From Sesamum alatum (lineage: Eukaryota > Streptophyta > Magnoliopsida > Lamiales > Pedaliaceae): 64,000 nt of DNA. The stretch spans positions 13,040,136-13,104,135 of the forward strand of contig JACGWO010000013.1 in the NCBI GenBank assembly GCA_034509735.1, in the 5' to 3' direction. Numbering within the stretch: position 1 is the first letter of the stretch; each line of letters starts with the position of its first letter. Both the position numbers and the translations under genes were made by a program. Below the pieces are notes generated by a model. The model was given only the letters and a program-made list of their open reading frames with translations, was not told the DNA's origin and did no database searches. Below are positions 32,765 through 44,400 of this stretch, in pieces.

Positions 32765-35213
32765 TAATGTACGAGATGGAGGGTGTCGGCTGTTGGACAC
32801 TCTGGGGGCCTAGCTATGTTCTTGACTAAGGACCTGTTGGTACAATTGCGGTCTTATTCGCGATTTAATGTTGATGTGGAAGTAATCCCGCCGGGTAGTA
32901 TGTCGAGTATGCGGTGCACGGGGTTTTATGGAGCGGCCGAGGCATCACAACATCGGCAGGGATGGGACACGCTGAGGACATTGAGCAGGTAGGTTGACAC
33001 ACCATAGATTTGTATAGGGGACTTCAATGAAATCCTGTTCCAACACGAGAAAATGGGAGCCCGTAGACCTTTGTGGTAGATGGCTGAATTTCGGCAAGCT
33101 CTGGATGACTGCAACTTGACTGAGTTAGGGCACAGAGGGGCGAGATACACTTGGTGTAACAGACAACAAGCTCCGGAGACGGTTTGGGCGAGACTAGATA
33201 AGTTATGTGCCAACCCGGCGTGGATCAGTAGGTTCTCACATGATGTTGTTAAGCATGTCTCAGCAGCCTAGTCGGATCACAATATGTTAGTAGTGGATTT
33301 AGGGTCTCCGAATTCGGGTCGCCAGCAAACAGGCAAGTCTCAGTTCAGTTTCGAGGCAGGGCGGCTGCAGTCGGAGGGTTGTAAATGAGCGGTGGAAGAA
33401 GCGTGGGCTCAGACGGTTGAGGGGGACGCACACACTGTGTTATGAAAGAAAATACAGCACTGTCTGGTCCGCCTCTTCCAGTGGAACAGGGAAGAGTTTG
33501 TACAGCCTAGACGGAAAATTCAAAGGCTGGAGGAACGGTATGTCTAGCTGGAAGGGGAACAAATTACTGAGGCAATACATCAGGAGATACAAGGGATTAG
33601 AGCTCGGTTGGCCAAGCACGAAGCGAGAGAATTATTGAAATGGAAACAACGGGGTAAAGAGCACTAGTTGGCCAACGGGGACGGCAATACCAAGTTTTTC
33701 CACGCCAGGGCCTCGGCAAGGAAGCGACATAACACTATCCATTGGCTCAAGGATGAGGCGGGGGTTTAGAGAGACAGGCCAGAGGACATTCAACAGATCC
33801 TCCTACGACACTTTCAATCAGTCTTTGCTTTTGATCGGCCATCGGATGAGAGAATTGATGAGGTGGTAGCAGCAATCCCTACACGAGTATCCCCATAAAT
33901 GAACTCACACCTGACGCAACCATTCACACGAGTATAGCATGTTGGGACAACAAGCTTTTGTCTCAAAAAGGAATTCTCATTAAGGTTGTGTTGCAATCAT
34001 TGCCCACCTACACAATGTCGTGCTTTCGTCTGCCCAATCACTTATTGCGTGAATTTGAGAAGTTGATGAGGAACTTCTGGTCGCACAATAAAGGGGAGAA
34101 ACGGGTGCATTGGGTGGCTTGAAACGAACTTTGTTGGTCATTACCGGTGGGTGGGTTTGGGTTTCGGGTCCTCAAGGCTTTCAACGTGGCTCTTCTAGCT
34201 AAACTGGGATGGCGATTAATGATGAACCCGGATGCGCTCTCCTCAGTCAGATGCTGAAAGCTCGGCATTTTCCCCGGTGTACGTTCTAGGAAGCTCCAAT
34301 GGGGACTCCCCCTCCCTAACATGGCAGAGTCTTCTCATGGCTAGAGGCGTCCTGCGAGAAGGGTGTGAGGAACGAGCATATGCTAGCACGTCGACGGGGG
34401 TACGACTGGTGTGGCGACCTAGCAAGAAGGGTGTTTTTTCGGTAAGGAATGCGTACGAAGTCGGTTTGGACATGGCATTGCGTTCAGTTCCGTCACCTTC
34501 TCGTGTTTTTCCAGTGGTGGCTGAGGGTTGCGACCGTTTCTGGAAGTGGCTACGGTCAACGTTTGTTCCGCCTAGAATACAGGTTCAGGTTTGTTGATTC
34601 TGCTACGAGGCGATCCCAATCATGGATAACTTGGCACGACGGTATCCGAGGGTTGAGATGAAATGTGTGTTGTGTGACACGGAGGTGGAGACGATGAAGC
34701 ACATTTGCTAGACTGTCCTTTCTCGAGGGTGGTATGGGCGATACCGAATTTGCCATGGGGAGTGGTCAATAGATGGAATGAGGTGTTGCTGTTTGGTTCT
34801 CGGCAACGCTACGGCAGCTTGGATAAGAGGACGGGCCACGCTTCCTCACACTTTGTTGGGCCCTCTGGAGAAATCGAAATCATCGGCGAATGGACCCATC
34901 AGAGTGGTACAGGAGACCTTTTTGTTTCTGTCCCAGTACCAGGAAGCTCGACGAAAATTGCGCATGCGGTTAGTTGGTAGTCACTGAGTACTCTGGTGGT
35001 CTGTTGATGGTCAGTGTGTTTCTTAGTTCATAGTTTTTTGTTTGTTATTTCGTTGAGTAGGCTGTTGGTTCTTAACTTTGCTGTGCATGTGTTTTTCTGG
35101 GTTTGTAGGTTGGTGGTGTGGAATTGATTGTGGACTGTGTGCTAGTTGGGTGTATTTGTTTTCGTTCGAAAATTTTATAAAATCATCGCCTTATATGTCA
35201 AAAAAAGAAAATT
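32765..35213 (+). pseudogene. Plant L1-type LINE remnant, 5' truncated, RT core deleted
   Basis: Non-LTR retrotransposon ORF2. The endonuclease part reads GHSGGLAMFLTKDLLVQLRS (32800) and GFYGAAEASQHRQGWDTLR, then LDDCNLTELGHRGARYTWCN and WARLDKLCANPAW with SDHNML (33080-33290). A linker with NGDGNTKFFHARASARKRHN-like sequence lies near 33670-33735. At about 33895-33930 it jumps to the post-RT region (LSQKGILIKVVLQSLPTYTM, FGFRVLKAFNVALLAKLGW), so the catalytic RT core is missing. A zf-RVT-like tail (LLDCPFSRVVWAIP) is at 34705. An A-rich end lies near 35195-35213. Many stops. Confidence 0.8.
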
Positions 35214-35713
35214 GAACACATCAACTTTAACAATGACTAAATCAATTAAATTAAATAATTTAATAATAATAATAATAATAATACTTAATAAATTCTCTAA
35301 TCCAATAATGTGAATATATTAATTATCCAACAATTTAAATCATTAAACTCAGCTATAAGATAATGGGATCACATTCTGAAATGGGTGTGTGTGACTTTGT
35401 AAACTTTTATATATACTAGCTGTTGTGGTATGTCGTTTCTGCGTGCATATAATAAATATTTTTTTGTAGTTTAAAATATATTATTATTATAAATAAGAGT
35501 AAAATGTAAACTACTATATCATATTAAAAAAATAAAATTAAAAAATAATTAATTTATCAATTAGGGAAACTTTGAAAATTAAATAATTTGTTTTATTATC
35601 AGTTGAAAGGCATTTTTTATGTCACAAAAAATGGTACAGCGGTGTAAGTAACCGTCGTTTGTGAATGTGAAAGAGATGTTCTTTATATAATAGTGTGTGT
35701 ATATATATATATA
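35214..35713. other. AT-rich spacer with TAA microsatellite
   Basis: A run of (TAA/AAT) units lies at 35261-35283 and AT dinucleotides at 35699-35713. ATACTAGCTGTTGTGG at 35413 resembles the CTAG end of a Helitron, but no hairpin is evident beside it. No gene. Confidence 0.5.
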
Positions 35714-35745
35714 CTAGCGTGTGACCCATGTTATGCGCGGGTTTA
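35714..35745 (-). mobile_element. Helitron-like 3' terminus, minus orientation
   Basis: Read on the minus strand, a GC-rich imperfect palindrome (ACCCGCGCATAACATGGGT, minus strand of 35724-35742) is followed by CACACG and CTAG (35714-35717), then TAT. The layout matches plant Helitron 3' ends. The element would extend right from 35714. Its 5' end is unknown. Confidence 0.4.
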
Positions 35746-36171
35746 ATTTAATTAAGTGAATGTCAAATGAAGAATATTTTTAAATAAAATTATTTTTTGT
35801 TTTTCAATTATAGTGCATTATAGCAATTTTGTATTATAAAATATTTACAATCTTAACAAATATATACAAAGGGATATCTATCAAATTGACTGATGACGCC
35901 ATAAGTTGTATTGCATTTTTTCAATGCAAAGGTGATTACTAATAACATAAATATCAATATGTATGTCCTAAAATATATTTATATGTTTATTTAATTTGTA
36001 TATATGATGAATATTGAATATATTATTTTATACATAATGAATATCAATAGAAAATACTTATATTTGTCTTATTAATATAAAGCTATATATACAACATGAA
36101 AACAATTTAAGAATTTCATTATTTATGGATGACATTTAAAACTAACAACATATTTATTATAATAAAGAAAT

Positions 36172-36525
36172 TTTACAGGGGTTCGAACCCATGACCTCTT
36201 GGAATATTTATTAACACAAAAGAATTCTCAGGGGTTCGAACCCCTGACCTCTAAAAATATTTATTATAATAGAAAAAATTCGCAGGGGTTCGAACCCATA
36301 ACCTTTTGGAATATTTATTAACACAAAAAGAATAGGTTAGGGTTCGAACTCCTGATCTCTAGGAATATTTATTATAATAAAAGAAATTCGCACGGGTTCG
36401 AACACACGACCTATTGAAATATTTATTAACATAAAAATAATTCGCAGGGTTCGAACACATGATCTGTAGGAATATTTTTAACATAAAAAGAATTTGCAGG
36501 GGTTCGAACTCCTAACCGAAGATAG
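36172..36525. repeat. Seven-unit tandem array, 53-54 bp, each unit with a tRNA B-box motif
   Basis: GTTCGAAC starts at 36181, 36234, 36288, 36342, 36396, 36449 and 36502, giving spacings of 53, 54, 54, 54, 53 and 53. The first three units match the Pol III B box GWTCRANNC exactly; the others differ in the last base. Units partly alternate between ATTTATTAACACAAA and ATTTATTATAATA spacers, which suggests a dimeric higher-order unit for the first five. No A box or tRNA cloverleaf is present. Confidence 0.85.
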
Positions 36526-37247
36526 TTCTGGTGATATCCCCCCCGACCACCCACCTTCACAAGATGGTGAAAATGAATTTGATCCCCCTCTTTAAATTAG
36601 TATGCTTTAAAATTGAATACTTTTATTTTGTGGATTAGAATGTTGAATTATCTTTATTATAAGTATTTTGCCTTAAATATATTATCATATTTGAATTTTC
36701 TTGTTATAATGAAATTAAATATATTTTTATTATTAAAAATAAATTATGAAATTGTCGTTGTAAACGAGAATAATTTTGGAATATATTGTCGTTGCAATTA
36801 TCGTGGTAAAATTCGCAACGGATTGTCGTTGTAGTAAATTATGTCATTCCAAATTTTGCAACAGAGTCGTTGCAAATAAAATGATTTTGCAATGGATTAT
36901 AACCAAATATTTCGTTGCAAAATTTGCAATGGAATGACATTGCAAACATTCCGTTGAAATATTGCAATAACATTTCGTTGAAAATGTAGTTGCAAATAAA
37001 ATCCGATTTTGCAACAAATTGCCATCAACTTTGCCATGAATATACCATCCCAAAGTCGTTGCAAAATACAAAAAGTCAACTTTTTAAATAACAAATTTTG
37101 CAACGGAATTTTACAACGGATAAAAAATCGTGGCAATATTTTGCAACGAACAAAAAATCCGTCGCTATATAGCAGTGGTACCTATAGCAATGGAAAATTT
37201 TTCCTTGCAAAAATCCGTTCTTATAGGTTCGTTTTTTTTTTGTAGTG
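36526..37247 (+). mobile_element. 3' end of a CACTA (En/Spm) transposon with subterminal repeats
   Basis: The right terminus reads ...TTTTTTTTTGTAGTG at 37247, which is CACTACAAAAAAAAA inverted, the classic CACTA terminus. From 36780 to 37200 the motif CGTTGCAA / TTGCAACG recurs many times in both orientations, as expected for transposase-binding subterminal repeats. Upstream, an open stretch at 36526-36594 ends DIPPDHPPSQDGENEFDPPL plus stop. It reads like a protein C-terminus, but I do not recognise it. The left CACTA end was not found. Confidence 0.75.
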
Positions 37248-38720
37248 GTAGCACGTTCCCCCTCCCCCCCCCCCCCCCATTCCATCCAAATAGATGGGTT
37301 TTAGGTGGAACCCGTAACTTCCAAATGAAATTCCAGCTTCTGTGTGGGTCCAACCTAGTAGCCCGTTCAGATAACATCCCTTCTGCCTGCACACCTGCCA
37401 TCGCAAGTTTGTATGCACTCCGAACCAAGAACTGATCATTCTTCTCATAGAACCAGCCAAACCTATCAGCCACTTGTCCGTCCTGTTTGCAGATAGTTAG
37501 GATATAATCAACCTCAAGGGGAAGGAATTCCACTCTTAGCGGTTCCTCATTCCACTCTCTATCAGCAAGCATCAACGCAGAAATCGGAGTATCTGCGGGC
37601 AGCGCTTTGGGGTCCAGGGAGAGTGCTATCAGTCGAAATTATGAGGGCCCGGGCAACCATTGATCACAACCAATTCGAACCTGTTGCCCCATGCCTATCC
37701 TCCAGCATCCACCCTGCAACACCAACTCCCTTGCTTCCAGAATAGACCAAGGGTGGCTGCCAAGTCCAATTTCTGGAAAAGTCAAGACAGGGAGATACTT
37801 TTGCTTGAGCACGCATACCGACAGGCCTTCAGGTCTGTCAATTAGCCGCCAAGCTTGCTTGGCTAACATAGCTAGGTTGAAAGCCTTGAAGGATTTGAAA
37901 CCCAGACCCCGGTGCTCCTTTGTCGTGCTCAGTTTGGCCCACGGCGCCCAATGAATCTTCCGTTGGCTCCTGTCATGCCAAAAGAAGTCGGCTGTGATAC
38001 TTTCCAACTCGGAGAGTACCGAGTCAGGCACCCCGAAACAACTCATAACATAATTGGGCATGGATAGGATAACGACACTTATGAGAACACCTCCCCCGGC
38101 CTGGGAGTGATTTTTCTATGTCCAATTCTTTATTTTCTCCCAGACTCAATCCTTAAGGTGTTTGAAGACCTCCGGTTTTGACCTTCATTCTACTGCTGGC
38201 AGCCCCAAATATTTGTCATGCTTCTCGACCCGCGCTGCTCTTATCAAATCTGCCAACGCCTCCCTAACACCACGTACCACATACTTGCTAAATGTAATGG
38301 CCGACTTGCTCTTGTTAATTTTTAGTCCCGAAGCGGCCTCAAACTTGCTCAGAATTTGCTGGACACAAATCATCACCTCACATGACCCCTGGCAAAAGAG
38401 CAACGTATCATTCGTGAAGAGGAGATGTGACACCTTCGGCGCGGTTCGGCTAACCCCAACCCCATGCAGTCACTCCACTTGTTTTGCTTGTCATATCATG
38501 CCGCTGAAAGCTCTGTACAAAGAAGAAACAAATATAGAGACAAGGATCGCCTTGGCCAAGCCCCCTCTCTGGGCGGACAAAGCCAAATTTTTGTCCATTG
38601 AGCTAGAAGGAAACCTAACCTAAGTAGAACCCTCTCAAGAAAATTTCATTACACTCGATCGTAGGCCTTACTGGTATCAAGTTTCAAGGTGGCATGGTCG
38701 AAATTCTAAAAGCTAATGAG
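37248..38720 (-). pseudogene. Second LINE remnant (RT to zf-RVT), interrupted on both sides
   Basis: Minus-strand LINE ORF2. LKLDTSKAYDRV, RT motif A, lies at about 38650-38690. The RT catalytic box normally FADD reads LLFTNDTLLFC (38185-38433 frame), so a catalytic Asp is Asn. Further on come MPNYVMSCFGVPDSVL, FFWHD, HWAPWAKL and GLGFKSFKAFNLAMLAKQAW (37639-38061). The zf-RVT region reads FLVRSAYKLAM and LRVPPKTHLFGW, then a 15-base C run (37264-37278, minus-strand G) and NVLP, where the CACTA end abuts. The right side is cut by the LTR at 38721. Confidence 0.8.
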
Positions 38721-40677
38721 TAGCGTGTGAATCGTCCCGGGAGGAGCGCGAATGCGGAACCACAATATAAAATATAAAACATGAAGTTAAACATGCTTGT
38801 ACAGAAACGTAAATAACACGTTCAAGGGGTGTTCCCTTGAACCTCCCGGGTATTCGGTGTATCTCATGGCTAAACAAACATAAATATCATGGTGGCCATA
38901 CGGTTGAAATCTAAGACACAATAAAAGGAACCTACCCGGTTGTAGTTTTATCTTCAAACCGCTACACGCGTTGTTCCCCGTTTTGCCACCAAGACTCCAA
39001 TAGTAGGAATCCTCTAAATCGTCCACGCAATCCGTCCGGTTCTTCATCCCCGTGCTAGCAAAAGACCAAGTGTATATATTTAGGGAGGACGAATCGACCA
39101 AGCGTTATTAATTAACGTGATCAATTCGCCTAAAGTTCACTTGTATGAAACAGGGAACTGGAAAACTTTCTTGGAGGAAAAGGGAGGGGACGAGAGAGAG
39201 AGATGGCCGAGCCATAGTGTGTGTGTGTGTGCTCACTAGTTGATCATCATTCTCAAGTTTCATTCTAGGAGTATTTTATAGAAGTGGAATCCCATTCCTC
39301 TTCAAACTCCAACTTTAAGAAGCATAGTTTGACTAGGATTTTGACCTAGTCAAAGTCCTAGTCAAATTAGACTTTAGATTAATCAAACTAATCTAGGCCT
39401 TTGATCTCTCTCCTTTGATCTCATCCGCCCATCACTTTGATGGACTTAATTACATAATATTTAAATCCTATTTAAATAAACCATAGGGCTTGAAATAATT
39501 AATATTTATTTTAAGCCCATATTATTATTTTCAATAAATCTAATTTATTAATTAATTCCATTTAATCTAATTAAAGGAATCAACAATCCAAGAAAAAAGG
39601 GAACCAATTTTATCCAATTAAATTGTTCAACCTCCCAAAATTAATTCCAAATTAAATACCTTGTCACGGGCGGATTGTGTGTGAATCTTTAGGTTCACCC
39701 TCAGCTAGACTTGGCCGAATCTCTAATCATCTCATGAAGGGAATTCGTCCGTCACCATGGGTGGCCGTCTAGTAACAGTCCATGGCACTAGAGACTAGGT
39801 GAATGTTTATGGTGTGAATATTTAGGCTCTTCAATATGGTTATCCTTCCATCTACCATGTCACAGCTTATAGTCTAGGGCATGGATCTATAGGTACCCAT
39901 TCTTGACTTAAGTCAGTCATCCACACTAAACGTCACAGGGGTCATACCCCACTGTTCAGTCACTGTGGCCACAGATTTAGGGATGAGTCAACGAGTAAGG
40001 TGAGACATTACTGTCAACCTAGTAACAGGAGATGGATCCTCTCATAGGACCTACTGTCACACTACACATCTTGATTGCACTAGATAGGGCTTATGACAAC
40101 CGAGTCACTGGACTTGGTAGCCTCTTGCTAAATCTAAGATACAGGCACGGTGTGTAGGTGATCTCAGCGGTCCCTCAAGTCTGAGGATCAAAACCGTACT
40201 GTTGGAACCGGGAATGCAAGTCATACCGACTGACCCTACTCAAGGTCCTCCACATGACGGTTCCCACGAATCACCTCAGTCAGCTAACACCTAGCTGACT
40301 GACGTACTGACATTGCATGGACGAGCCTCGTCACTTGTCGATGAAACACGACTGCAATTGCTTAGTGCAAGTCTCACATGGATTCTCGATACCCTATCTC
40401 GAGATTCCTTGAGTTGGAGTGTTTCAGACTGATCCACAGAAATTGATTTCGTTAACTGCCATCTAATGTGCAGTTCCAGTTTCTCGGAATGTTGTTCCGG
40501 TCTGTAGGCTTTGCTTGTGTAGTGAACAGTTAATATAGAGCAGTAAGTGAATACAAACAAGTATTAAGCCAAATGAATATCACTTTCTTATTCATGACAA
40601 TTATTAAAACACCGAAATTGTTCAAACGTAGGTTACATTAGTCCAATCAGATTGACTTCAGGTCACCTATTCTAACA
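38721..40677 (-). mobile_element. 3' LTR of the chimera, family A
   Basis: The minus strand starts TGTTAGAATAGGTGACCTG at 40677 and ends near GATTCACACGCTA at 38721, about 1.96 kb. It is homologous to 9470-11418 and 27055-28998. A GT run with nearby GAGAGAGAG sits at 39195-39230. Its left edge lies inside the LINE RT sequence. Confidence 0.85.
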
Positions 40678-40689
40678 ATCTCCCACTTG

Positions 40690-42831
40690 ACCTAAAGCTA
40701 ATCGCCCATATGCCTAATCCCTATCTTCTTAAGATGCTGCGTATGAGCAATTTGTGACATAGACTTTGTCAACAGATCTGTTGTGTTGTCTGTTGAGCTG
40801 ACTCGGTCCATCCGAACGTCACCTCTTTCTACCATTTCCCTCAAAAGGTGGTAGCGGCTAAGAATGTGCTTGGATCGGTGATGGGATCTCAGTTCCTTTG
40901 CTTCCAATGTGCTCCATTGTTATCACAGAAGATAACTATGGGCTCGGCAATGCTAGGCACCACACCCAACTCTTGTATGTAGCTTCTCATCCAAACCGCT
41001 TTTTTTCGCAGCTTCTGAAGCTGCTATGTATTCGGCTTTAGTGGTGGAATCGATTGTGGTTTCTTGCTTGGAACTTTTCCATGCTACCACACCACCATTG
41101 AGTTTGAATACATAGCCCGGCTGAGACTTGGCATCGTCGTCATCCGTCTGGAAGCTAGCGCCGTTAAAACCTTCCAGAATCAATTTTCCATTGCCCTAGA
41201 CCAAGAACATTTCCTTAGTCCTCTTTAGGTACTTAAGGATGCTCTTGACCACATTCCAATGTGTCTCGCCTGCACGGGACTGATATCTACTAGTTACACT
41301 CAAGGTGTAAGTGATGTCAGGCTTCATGCAGTGGACGGTGTATTGGATGCTGCTAATGGCAGAAGCATAGGGGATGCCCTTTTATCCTTTCAAGCTCCCC
41401 ATCAGTCTTGGAAGACTATTTCTTGGATAACTTGATCCCATGCCTCATGGAAAAGGAAACCTCGTTTGGAGTTATCCATGTTAAATCTTTTCAGGATATT
41501 CTCCACATACGAGTTTTGGGTTAGTCCTAACATTCTCTTATATCGGTCCCTAACGATCTGGATGTCTAGAATGTAGGAAGCTTCACCTAAATCCTTTATG
41601 GAAAATTGCGTGGAAAACCATGCTTTTGTGTCACTTCATATTCTAACATTATTCCTGATGAGCAGAATGTCGTCCACATAAAGAACTAGGAACACTATGG
41701 AGCTCCCACTGACCTTCTTGTATACACAAGGGTCATATTCAGTTTTGATAAAATCATATCCTTGTATGACTTCATTAAAGTGAACGTTCCAACTACGGGA
41801 TGCTTGTTTGAGGCCATAGATGGACTTTTGGAGACGGCAAATTTTCTGCTCCTCTCCAACAACCGTGAATCCCTCCGGCTGATCCATGTAGATCTCTTCC
41901 TCAACAAAACCATTGAGAAATGTCGTTTTCACGTCTATCTACCATATTTCATAGTCATACCATGCAACTATGGTAAGTAGGATTTGAATGGACTTAGCCA
42001 TGGCTACTAGTAGGTATCCTCAAAGTCGACCCCGAGTCGTTAAGTGTATCCTTTCGCCACTAGCCTAGCTTGAAGGTGGTAACTTATCCATCAATGCCAA
42101 GTTTATGCTTATAGACCCATTTACACCCGACTGGTTTAATGCCTTTGGGTGGGTCTATAAGTGTCCATACTTGGTTTGTGCTCATGGAGCCCATTTCGCC
42201 TTTCATGGTCTCAAGCCAATTTCCCGAGTCGATGTCAGACATCACGTCCCCGTATGTCTTAGGATCCTTTTTCAAATGATCGGTCATGCCTAGAAAGCCA
42301 TACTTCACGGGAGGGCGAGGCTCTCTAGCTGACCTACGAGGACTGGAACGTCAGTGGTGACTATGGGCGCAGACATGACAGGAGCTGGCGGTTCAGGTAC
42401 CGTGGTTGGCTCCTGGTAAGGTTGTTCGACATGCCTGGCATGCTGATCCTCCCGAGGTAGCTCGAACCGTTGGGTACTTATCCTAACACCTCTAAGTGAG
42501 GTATCCGCAGTTTCTGGTGCTGATGACTGATTCGTCTCGTTCGATTCCTCAAGGAGCAGTTCATCACGTTGGACACCCGTTGGCGAACCTTTTTTCAAGA
42601 ACACTGCATTCCTTGAAAGAAAGACCTTTTGTTCCGAGGGGTCACAAAAATAATAACCTGCAGTTTCTTTAGGGTATCCAATGAACCTGCACAAGATAGA
42701 CCTTGATTCTAACTTATCTCCCACTAATCTCTTGACATATGCAGGGCTACCCCACACGCTCAAGTATTTGTAGGAAGCAGGCTTGTCGTGCCATATCTAA
42801 TATGGTGTTTCGGTCACGGCACTGAGAAATG
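40690..42831 (-). pseudogene. Chimera, family A part: integrase tail, linker, RT, RNase H
   Basis: From the junction leftward: ETPY, a stop, then ASYKYLSVWGSPAYVKRLVGD and SILCRFIGYPKETAGYYFCDP (42305-42763, with a linker to LPREDQHARHVEQP), the RT start NQVWTLIDPPKGIKPVGCKW (42084-42308), FLNGFVEEEIYMDQPEGF, the intact catalytic box LYVDDILLI (41660), then RNase H pieces ILEGFNGASF (first acid changed; normally SDASF), TTKAEYIAASEAAKK (40953-41183) and RSKHILSRYHLLREMV (40698-40907). At least three frameshifts. The RT box is the best preserved of the A copies besides 12397. Confidence 0.85.
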
Positions 42832-43664
42832 CAACTGAGCTCCCACTAATCTTCTTGTATACACAAGGATCGTTCTCGTTCTTGATGAAATCATATCCCC
42901 GTATGACTTCATCAAAACGCATGTTCCAACTTCGGGAAGCTTGTTTGAGGCCATAAATGGACCTTTGGAGACGGCAGACCTTCTGTTCTTCTCCAACAGA
43001 TGTGAAATCCTTCGGTTGATCCATATAGATCTCTTCCTCTACGAAACCATTGAGGAAGGCAGTTTTCACGTCCATCTTCCATGTCTCATAGTCATACCAT
43101 GCTGCTCTGGCAAGCAGTATCCGGATGGACTTAGCCATTGCTACAGGTGAGTAGGTTTTCTCAAAATCGACCCAGGGTGGTTGAGTATAACCCTTCGCCA
43201 CAAGCCTGGCTTTGAAGGTTGTAAACTCCCTCTCAGCTCCAAGCTTACGTTTGTAGACCCATTTACACCCTACGGGTTTTACCCCTTTGGGTGGGTTCAT
43301 AAGGTCCAAACCTAATTTGCACCCATCAAGTCCATCTCGGATTTCATGGCCTCAAGTCACTTATCCAAATGTCCGACATTGCTTCTCCGTACGTCTTTGG
43401 ATCATTATCCAACTGACCGGTCAAGCCTAGAAATCCATACCTATCAGGTGTTTGGGATACTCTGGCCGACCTATGGAGGATTGGAACATTATCAGTGGGA
43501 ACTACCAGCTCAGATGTCACTGCTGCCTCATGGGGTACCTTGCTCGATTCCTCAAGGAGTACCTCATTGCGTCGACTATCCGATGGAAAACCCTTTTCCA
43601 AGAACACTGTGTTTCGCGAGATAAAAACCTTTTGCTCGGAGGGATCATAGAAATAATACCCCAC
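42832..43664 (-). pseudogene. Chimera, family B part: linker and 5' half of RT
   Basis: The frame at 42797-43309 reads [77 protein letters not shown] and DPCVYKKISGSSV. It then leaves RT, just before the catalytic YVDD, and enters integrase-tail sequence (LSAVTETPY) without a frame change. To the right, 43344-43664 carries GYYFYDPSEQKVFISRN and RYGFLGLTGQLDNDPKTYG. RT motif C is therefore absent from this half. Confidence 0.85.
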
Positions 43665-43699
43665 AGTTTCTTTCGGATACCCGATGAACCTGCATAAAC

Positions 43700-44400
43700 T
43701 AGACCTGGAGTCCAGTTTATCTCCTACTAATCTCTTGACATATGCGGGGCAACCTCACACTTTCAAGTATTTGTAGGAGGCAGACTTGCCATGCCATATC
43801 TCATATGGCGTCTAGGATATCTTCTTAGATGGCGCCAAGTTTAAAACTTTGGCCATCGTCTCAAGAGCATATCCCTAGAAGGATAAGGGAGTTCGGCAAA
43901 ACTCATAATGGATCGAACTATGTCAAAGAAGGTCCGATTCCTCCTTTTAGACACACCATTAAGCTGTGGTGTTCTAGGAGGGGTCCACTGAGAGAGAATT
44001 TCATTCTCTTTTAGATAATCAATAAACTCACCACTCAAATACTCCACACCTCGCTCCGACTGAAGGGCTATGATCTTTCGACCGGTTTGGTTCTCTACTT
44101 CAAGTCTATATTCATTAAACCTTCCAAAGGCTTCAGACTTGTACCTCATCAGGTAAACATAACCATACCATGAGTGATCATCGGTAAAGGTTATGAAGTA
44201 CGAGTACCCACCTCTAGCCTGAGTATTTAGTGAGCCACAGACGTCCGTATGGATCAAATCCAACAAACCGTTGGCTAGCGTGCTTTGTCCAACAAAGGGT
44301 TTCTTGGTCATCTTTCCCTTCAGACAGGATTCGCAGGTCGGTAGGTTGTCCAAATCGTCTATTTCTAGACTCTTTGAGTCCACCAACCTTTTATCCTATC
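43700..44400 (-). pseudogene. Chimera, family B part: integrase with altered catalytic residues
   Basis: The open frame 43841-44386 starts in the zinc module (CESCLKGKM) and reads LIHTDVCGSLNTQARGGYSY (first Asp kept), then ALQSERGVEYLSGEF, where the second catalytic Asp of the usual SDRG is Glu, and NGVSKRRNRT, where the catalytic Glu of SERRN is Lys. Two of three catalytic residues are changed. ELPYPS is followed by a frameshift. The region 43700-43840 holds the VWGCPAYVKRL-like continuation. Integration activity is not expected. Confidence 0.85.

Noticed and set aside
36172..36525. CRISPR-like array
   Set aside because: Repeats are contiguous 53-54 bp units with diverged copies and no unique spacers. 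The context is a plant nuclear genome without cas genes.
36172..36525. Cluster of tRNA genes
   Set aside because: Each unit has only the T-arm/B-box motif. Acceptor stem, A box and anticodon arm are absent.
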